NCBI RefSeq assembly: GCF_027942865.1
Contig: NC_134510.1
Location: 8,342,001-8,406,000 of the forward strand
Reading direction: 5' to 3'
Length of the DNA: 64,000 nucleotides
DNA from: Odontesthes bonariensis
Lineage: Eukaryota > Chordata > Actinopteri > Atheriniformes > Atherinopsidae
A model generated the notes under the pieces. That model ran no database searches. It saw nothing but the letters and a program-made list of their open reading frames with translations, and was not told the DNA's origin. How positions within the stretch are numbered: position 1 is the stretch's first letter; every line of letters begins with the position of its first letter. Below, one piece after another: positions 57,990-64,000 of this stretch. A program made the translations under genes and the position numbers.

Positions 57990-58744
57990 TTCTCTGCTCC
58001 TTGTATGATCAGCTTTCTAATGTACCTTGCTATCTCTACCTCTCTTCATACAATGGGTGGCTTGTAGAATAAACACAGTCTCAAGCTTAATACACTCTAG
58101 CAACTCTCCATCCAAGGAACCATGTTTTGCTATGACTCTTCAGTTAAAGCGATGGTCTGTTATCTCATGTGCATTCTAAGTTCCTCCTCTACAAAGCAAG
58201 TGGGGAAGATTAGATTCCACAGTGCCATTCAACACAAAAAACGGGCCTCCCTCAAACTCAATCCAAGACGGATGGACGGCCAGCACCTGCCAGATCACCA
58301 AATGCTCCAAGTCCGCGGACAAAAACATTTTGTCCGACAATAGACCTTGAAATTTCTCTTTTTCCGTATCATTCGTGGATGCCCATGTCATTTAATGACA
58401 AATGGCATTTCTCTTTGCTGCTCAAATTGTTATTAAGCACCGTGTTACACATCAAAGTATCAGAAAAACTTGATCATTCTTTTAGTTATTAAAAGCCACA
58501 CCGGTCCTAGAGCTACTGGTAAGAGTTAAGCGAGCCCTTCTCTAAAGAGAAGTAGTAAATCTGCTGGCTGTAAAGTGTTATTTCAAATCAAGTGGTGCGC
58601 ATAGGATGACTCCTTACAAACCAACGTCCTATTGAATTTGTGACAGGGCTAGATTAAATTGACATTGTAGCCATGTCATTGGAAATCAACAGCAGAACTC
58701 TCTTAGGTTTACGCTACACACAGTGCCAAAATTTGGTTCCCTTA

Positions 58745-58816
58745 TTCCCTGACCGGGAATCGAAACCGGGCCGCGGCGGTGAGAGCGCCGAATCCTAGCC
58801 ACTAGACCATCAGGGA
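58745..58816 (-). tRNA. tRNA-Glu (CTC), unit 27, T-stem variant
   Basis: Identical to unit 24, three units away. Confidence 0.68.
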
Positions 58817-59097
58817 CCTAAAAGCTGTGCACACGGTACAGGTTGCAAGACTGTGGTAAAATCTTCCTAACTGGCAAATTAATTGGCATAGTGCATTGTA
58901 CTGAAGTTATGAACATTTTAGCCTTAGATGAAAGCAATTGTGCGCATCTGGAGAATGAATCCAAGCAAGCACAAGTTTCACGCTGAAGACTTCTCTCTTA
59001 TTTCAGGGAAAAATAGAAAGATTCCTGAGTAAGAGTGAGTGTGTCATAGCCCTGCAAGAAAAACAGTTGATAGATGACTAAATAAGAGTCTGTCAGG

Positions 59098-59169
59098 GCA
59101 TTGGTGGTATAGTGGAGAGAATAGCTGCTTGCCAAGCAGTTGACCCGGGTTCGATTCCCGGCCAATGCA
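59098..59169 (+). tRNA. tRNA-Gly (GCC), unit 27
   Basis: Matches the array consensus. Confidence 0.92.
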
Positions 59170-59924
59170 TTCTCTGCTCCTTGTATGATCAGCTTTCTAA
59201 TGTACCTTGCTATCTCTACCTCTGTTCAGACAGTGGGTGGCTTGTAGGATAAACACAGTCTCAAGCTTAATACACTCTAGCAACTCTCCATCCAAGGAAC
59301 CATGTTTTGCTATGACTCTTCAGTTAAAGTGATGGTCTGTTATCTCATGTGCATTCTAAGTTCCTCCTCTACAAAGCAAGTGGGGAAGATTAGATTCCAC
59401 GGTGCCATTCAACACAAAAAACGGGCCTCCCTCAAACTCAATCCAAGACGGATGGACGGCCAGCACCTGCCAGATCACCAAATGCTCCAAGTCCGCGGAC
59501 AAAAACATTTTGTCCGACAATAGACCTTGAAATTTCTCTTTTTCCGTATCATTCGTGGATGCCCATGTCATTTAATGACAAATGGCATTTCTCTTTGCTG
59601 CTCAAATTGTTATTAAGCACCGTGTTACACATCAAAGTATCAGAAAAACTTGATCATTCTTTTAGTTATTAAAAGCCACACCGGTCCTAGAGCTACTGGT
59701 AAGAGTTAAGCGAGCCCTTCTCTAAAGAGAAGTAGTAAATCTGCTGGCTGTAAAGTGTTATTTCAAATCAAGTGGTGCGCATAGGATGACTCCTTACAAA
59801 CCAACGTCCTATTGAATTTCTGACAGGGCTAGATTAAATTGACATTGTAGCCATGTCATTGGAAATCAACAGCAGAACTGTCTTAGGTTTACGCTACACA
59901 CAGTGCCAAAATTTGGTTCCCTTA

Positions 59925-59996
59925 TTCCCTGACCGGGAATCGAACCCGGGCCGCGGCGGTGAGAGCGCCGAATCCTAGTCACCAGACCATCAGGGA
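59925..59996 (-). tRNA. tRNA-Glu (CTC), unit 28, D-arm variant
   Basis: Identical to unit 25. Confidence 0.65.
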
Positions 59997-60277
59997 CCTA
60001 AAAGCTGTGCACACGGTACAGGTTGCAAGACTGTGGTAAAATCTTCCTAACTGGCAAATTAATTGGCATAGTGCATTGTACTGAAGTTATGAACATTTTA
60101 GCCTTAGGTGAAAGCAATTGTGCGCATCTGGAGAATGAATCCAAGCAAGCACAAGTTTCACGCTGAAGACTTCTCTCTTATTTCAGGGAAAAATAGAAAG
60201 ATTCCTGAGTAAGAGTGAGTGTGTCATAGCCCTGCAAGAAAAACAGTTGATAGATGACTAAATAAGAGTCTGTCAGG

Positions 60278-60349
60278 GCATTGGTGGTATAGTGGAGAGA
60301 ATAGCTGCTTGCCAAGCAGTTGACCGGGGTTCGATTCCCGGACAATGCA
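60278..60349 (+). tRNA. tRNA-Gly (GCC), unit 28, two stem mismatches
   Basis: Identical to unit 25's tRNA-Gly. Confidence 0.65.
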
Positions 60350-61104
60350 TTCTCTGCTCCTTGTATGATCAGCTTTCTAATGTACCTTGCTATCTCTATC
60401 TCTCTTCATACAATGGGTGGCTTGTAGGATAAACACAGTCTCAAGCTTAATACACTCTAGCAACTCTCCATCCAAGGAACCATGTTTTGCTATGACTCTT
60501 CAGTTAAAGTGATGGTCTGTTATCTCATGTGCATTCTAAGTTCCTCCTCTACAAAGCAAGTGGGGAAGATTAGATTCCACAGTGCCATTCAACACAAAAA
60601 ACGGGCCTCCCTCAAACTCAATCCAAGACGGATGGACGGCCAGCACCTGCCAGATCACCAAATCCTCCAAGTCCGCGGACAAAAACATTTTGTCCGACAA
60701 TAGAACTTGAAATTTCTCTTTTTCCGTATCATTCGTGGATGCCCATTTCATTTAATGACAAATGGCATTTCTCTTTGCTGCTCAAATTGTTATTAAGCAC
60801 CGTGTTACACATCAAAGTATCAGAAAAACTTGATCATTCTTTTAGTTATTAAAAGCCACACCGGTCCTAGAGCTACTGGTAAGAGTTAAGCGAGCCCTTC
60901 TCTAAAGAGAAGTAGTAAATCTGCTGGCTGTAAAGTGTTATTTCAAATCAAGTGGTGCGCATAGGATGACTCCTTACAAACCAACGTCCTATTGAATTTC
61001 TGACAGGGCTAGATTAAATTGACATTGTAGCCATGTCATTGGAAATCAACAGCAGAACTGTCTTAGGTTTACGCTACACACAGTGCCAAAATTTGGTTCC
61101 CTTA

Positions 61105-61176
61105 TTCCCTGACCGGGAATCGAACCCGGGCCGCGGCGGTGAGAGCGCCGAATCCTAGCCACTAGACCATCAGGGA
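61105..61176 (-). tRNA. tRNA-Glu (CTC), unit 29
   Basis: Matches the array consensus. Confidence 0.92.
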
Positions 61177-61457
61177 CCTAAAAGCTGTGCACACGGTACA
61201 GGTTGCAAGACTGTGGTAAAATCTTCCTAACTGGCAAATTAATTGGCATAGTGCATTGTACTGAAGTTATGAACATTTTAGCCTTAGGTGAAAGCAATTG
61301 TGCGCATCTGGAGAATGAATCCAAGCAAGCACAAGTTTCACGCTGAAGACTTCTCTCTTATTTCAGGGAAAAATAGAAAGATTCCTGAGTAAGAGTGATT
61401 GTGTCATAGCCCTGCAAGAAAAACAGTTGATAGATGACTAAATAAGAGTCTGTCAGG

Positions 61458-61529
61458 GCATTGGTGGTATAGTGGAGAGAATAGCTGCTTGCCAAGCAGT
61501 TAACCCGGGTTTGATTCCCGGCCAATGCA
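61458..61529 (+). tRNA. tRNA-Gly (GCC), unit 29, T-loop variant
   Basis: C56 to T and variable-loop A, as units 19 and 22. Confidence 0.7.
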
Positions 61530-62284
61530 TTCTCTGCTCCTTGTATGATCAGCTTTCTAATGTACCTTGCTATCTCTACCTCTGTTCAGACAATGGGTGG
61601 CTTGTAGGATAAACACAGTCTCAAGCTTAATACACTCTAGCAACTCTCCATCCAAGGAACCATGTTTTGCTATGACTCTTCAGTTAAAGTGATGGTCTGT
61701 TATCTCATGTGCATTCTAAGTTCCGCCTCTACAAAGCAAGTGGGGAAGATTAGATTCCACGGTGCCATTCAACACAAAAAACGGGCCTCCCTCAAACTCA
61801 ATCCAAGACGGATGGACGGCCAGCACCTGCCAGATAACCAAATGCTCCAAGTCCGCGGACAAAAACATTTTGTCCGACAATTGACCATGAAATTTCTCTT
61901 TTTCCGTATCATTCGTGGATGCCCATGTCATTTAATGACAAATGGCATTTCTCTTTGCTGCTCAAATTGTTATTAAGCACCGTGTTACACATCAAAGTAT
62001 CAGAAAAACTTGATCATTCTTTTAGTTATTAAAAGCCACACCGGTCCTAGAGCTACTGGTAAGAGTTAAGCGAGCCCTTCTCTAAAGAGAAGTAGTAAAT
62101 CTGCTGGCTGTAAAGTGTTATTTCAAATCAAGTGGTGCGCATAGGATGACTCCTTACAAACCAACGTCCTATTGAATTTCTGACAGGGCTAGATTAAATT
62201 GACATTGTAGCCATGTCATTGGAAATCAACAGCAGAACTCTCTTAGGTTTACGCTACACACAGTGCCAAAATTTGGTTCCCTTA

Positions 62285-62356
62285 TTCCCTGACCGGGAAT
62301 CGAACCCAGGCCGCAGCAGTGAGAGTGCCGAATCCTAGCCACTAGACCATCAGGGA
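62285..62356 (-). tRNA. tRNA-Glu (CTC), unit 30, compensated stem
   Basis: Identical to unit 23, including the A31-U39 pair. Confidence 0.78.
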
Positions 62357-62637
62357 CCTAAAAGCTGTGCACACGGTACAGGTTGCAAGACTGTGGTAAA
62401 ATCTTCCTAACTGGCAAATTAATTGGCATAGTGCATTGTACTGAAGTTATGAACATTTTAGCCTTAGGTGAAAGCAATTGTGCGCATCTGGAGAATGAAT
62501 CCAAGCAAGCACAAGTTTCACGCTGAAGACTTCTCTCTTATTTCAGGGAAAAATAGAAAGATTCCTGAGTAAGAGTGAGTGTGTCATAGCCCTGCAAGAA
62601 AAACAGTTGATAGATGACTAAATAAGAGTCTGTCAGG

Positions 62638-62709
62638 GCATTGGTGGTATAGTGGAGAGAATAGCTGCTTGCCAAGCAGTTGACCCGGGTTCGATTCCCG
62701 GCCAATGCA
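62638..62709 (+). tRNA. tRNA-Gly (GCC), unit 30
   Basis: Matches the array consensus. Confidence 0.92.
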
Positions 62710-63464
62710 TTCTCTGCTCCTTGTATGATCAGCTTTCTAATGTACCTTGCTATCTCTACCTCTCTTCAGACAATGGGTGGCTTGTAGGGTAAACACAGTC
62801 TCAAGCTTAATACACTCTAGCAACTCTTCATCCAAGGAAGCATGTTTTGCTATGACTCTTCAGTTAAAGTGATGGTCTGTTATCTCATGTGCATTCTAAG
62901 TTCGTCCTCTACAAAGCAAGTGGGGAAGATTAGATTCCACGGTGCCATACAACACAAAAAACGGGCCTCCCTCAAACTCAATCCAAGACGGATGGACGGC
63001 CAGCACCTGCCAGATAACCAAATGCTCCAAGTCCGCGGACAAAAACATTTTGTCCGACAATTGACCATGAAATTTCTCTTTTTCCGTATCATTCGTGGAT
63101 GCCCATGTCATTTAATGACAAATGGCATTTCTCTTTGCTGCTCAAATTGTTATTAAGCACCGTGTTACACATCAAAGTATCAGAAAAACTTGATCATTCT
63201 TTTAGTTATTAAAAGCCACACCGGTCCTAGAGCTACTGGTAAGAGTTAAGCGAGCCCTTCTCTAAAGAGAAGTAGTAAATCTGCTGGCTGTAAAGTGTTA
63301 TTTCAAATCAAGTGGTGCGCATAGGATGACTCCTTACAAACCAACGTCCTATTGAATTTGTGACAGGGCTAGATTAAATTGACATTGTAGCCATGTCATT
63401 GGAAATCAACATCAGAACTGTCTTAGGTTTACGCTACACACAGTGCCAAAATTTGGTTCCCTTA

Positions 63465-63536
63465 TTCCCTGACCGGGAATCGAACCCGGGCCGCGGCGGT
63501 GAGAGCGCCGAATCCTAGCCACTAGACCATCAGGGA
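63465..63536 (-). tRNA. tRNA-Glu (CTC), unit 31
   Basis: Matches the array consensus. Confidence 0.92.
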
Positions 63537-63817
63537 CCTAAAAGCTGTGCACACGGTACAGGTTGCAAGACTGTGGTAAAATCTTCCTAACTGGCAAATT
63601 AATTGGCATAGTGCATTGTACTGAAGTTATGAACATTTTAGCCTTAGGTGAAAGCAATTGTGCGCATCTGGAGAATGAATCCAAGCAAGCACAAGTTTCA
63701 CGCTGAAGACTTCTCTCTTATTTCAGGGAAAAATAGAAAGATTCCTGAGTAAGAGTGAGTGTGTCATAGCCCTGCAAGAAAAACAGTTGATAGATGACTA
63801 AATAAGAGTCTGTCAGG

Positions 63818-63889
63818 GCATTGGTGGTATAGTGGAGAGAATAGCTGCTTGCCAAGCAGTTGACCGGGGTTCGATTCCCGGACAATGCA
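63818..63889 (+). tRNA. tRNA-Gly (GCC), unit 31, two stem mismatches
   Basis: Linked 50:64 and 7:66 mismatches. Last tRNA before the window edge; the array continues. Confidence 0.65.
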
Positions 63890-64000
63890 TTCTCTGCTCC
63901 TTGTATGATCAGCTTTCTAATGTACCTTGCTATCTCTATCTCTCTTCATACAATGGGTGGCTTGTAGGATAAACACAGTCTCAAGCTTAATACACTCTAG

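Larger units (their letters stand above)
27358..64000. repeat. Tandem array of a 1,180-bp unit with a tRNA-Glu/tRNA-Gly pair
   Basis: Thirty-one units run to the right edge and beyond, and most are exactly 1,180 bp apart (extremes 1,172 and 1,187). Each unit has tRNA-Glu on the minus strand, a 281-bp spacer, tRNA-Gly on the plus strand, and about 755 bp of further spacer. The two genes are divergent, 5' end to 5' end. The array starts within the palindrome CTTCTCT-AA-AGAGAAG, which recurs once per unit. Units are near-identical outside the tRNA genes. The 70-104 codon frames that recur in every unit have no recognisable domain and are taken as chance frames preserved by the repetition. Confidence 0.97.

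Noticed and set aside
28122-63156. Recurring 73- to 104-codon frame (MFCYDSSVKVMVCYLMC...) in every unit, and its minus-strand partner of about 70 codons
   Set aside because: It is kept because the repeat is kept. The units differ little overall, the C-terminus and length change between units, and no domain is recognisable. Spacers between Pol III genes are a poor place for a coding gene.
27358-64000. CRISPR-like regular repeat
   Set aside because: The period is 1,180 bp and each unit has tRNA genes. This is a eukaryotic tandem array, not a CRISPR array.

Overview
The window looks like a teleost fish chromosome. It is dense in DNA transposons and LINEs of fish type (an L2-like LINE, an RTE tail, hAT elements, a BEL/Pao LTR element), it carries vertebrate-type 7SL RNA and cytosolic tRNA genes, and it holds no bacterial features. 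I could not support any ordinary host protein-coding gene. All long reading frames belong to mobile elements.

Region 1 (1-11,000) is a mosaic of old elements. It has the 3' end of a LINE (1-608), a 2.0 kb hAT element with clean 8-bp target duplications (2170-4211), and a perfect 20-bp-arm hairpin (4416-4460). It also has several TTAA-flanked elements, a 0.8 kb CAGGG-ended element with a transposase fragment, a broken hAT transposase on the minus strand (7754-8402), and a T2/Kolobok-like element with an RTE LINE tail inside it.

Region 2 (about 11,015-27,343) is a tandem duplication of a unit of about 2.5 kb that contains a 7SL (SRP) RNA gene. Copy A (11,015-24,010) has been expanded by an L2-like LINE, which itself received a young BEL/Pao LTR element (12,346-20,283), and by a 725-bp TATA-flanked element. 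Its 7SL has lost the 3' end. Copy B (24,133-27,343) has a full-length 7SL RNA, a 793-bp MITE 30 bp upstream of it, and a 600-bp TTAA-flanked element. Each copy supplies the empty site for insertions in the other, so insertion ends can be read directly.

Region 3 (27,358 to the right edge, 36.6 kb) is a tandem array of a 1,180-bp unit. Each unit has a tRNA-Glu gene on the minus strand and a tRNA-Gly(GCC) gene on the plus strand, divergently arranged 281 bp apart. I count 31 pairs (62 tRNA genes), and the array runs off the window. A 500-N gap sits inside it, and its flanks abut exactly in repeat phase. Units are arranged in higher-order blocks of two or three, which shows recent expansion by unequal exchange.

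The most striking point is that sequence variation among units is concentrated in the tRNA genes, above all tRNA-Glu, while the spacer between the two genes is almost invariant. Six tRNA-Glu and thirteen tRNA-Gly copies match the array consensus. The others carry stem, T-loop or anticodon changes, including two copies whose anticodon has changed from CTC to TTC.
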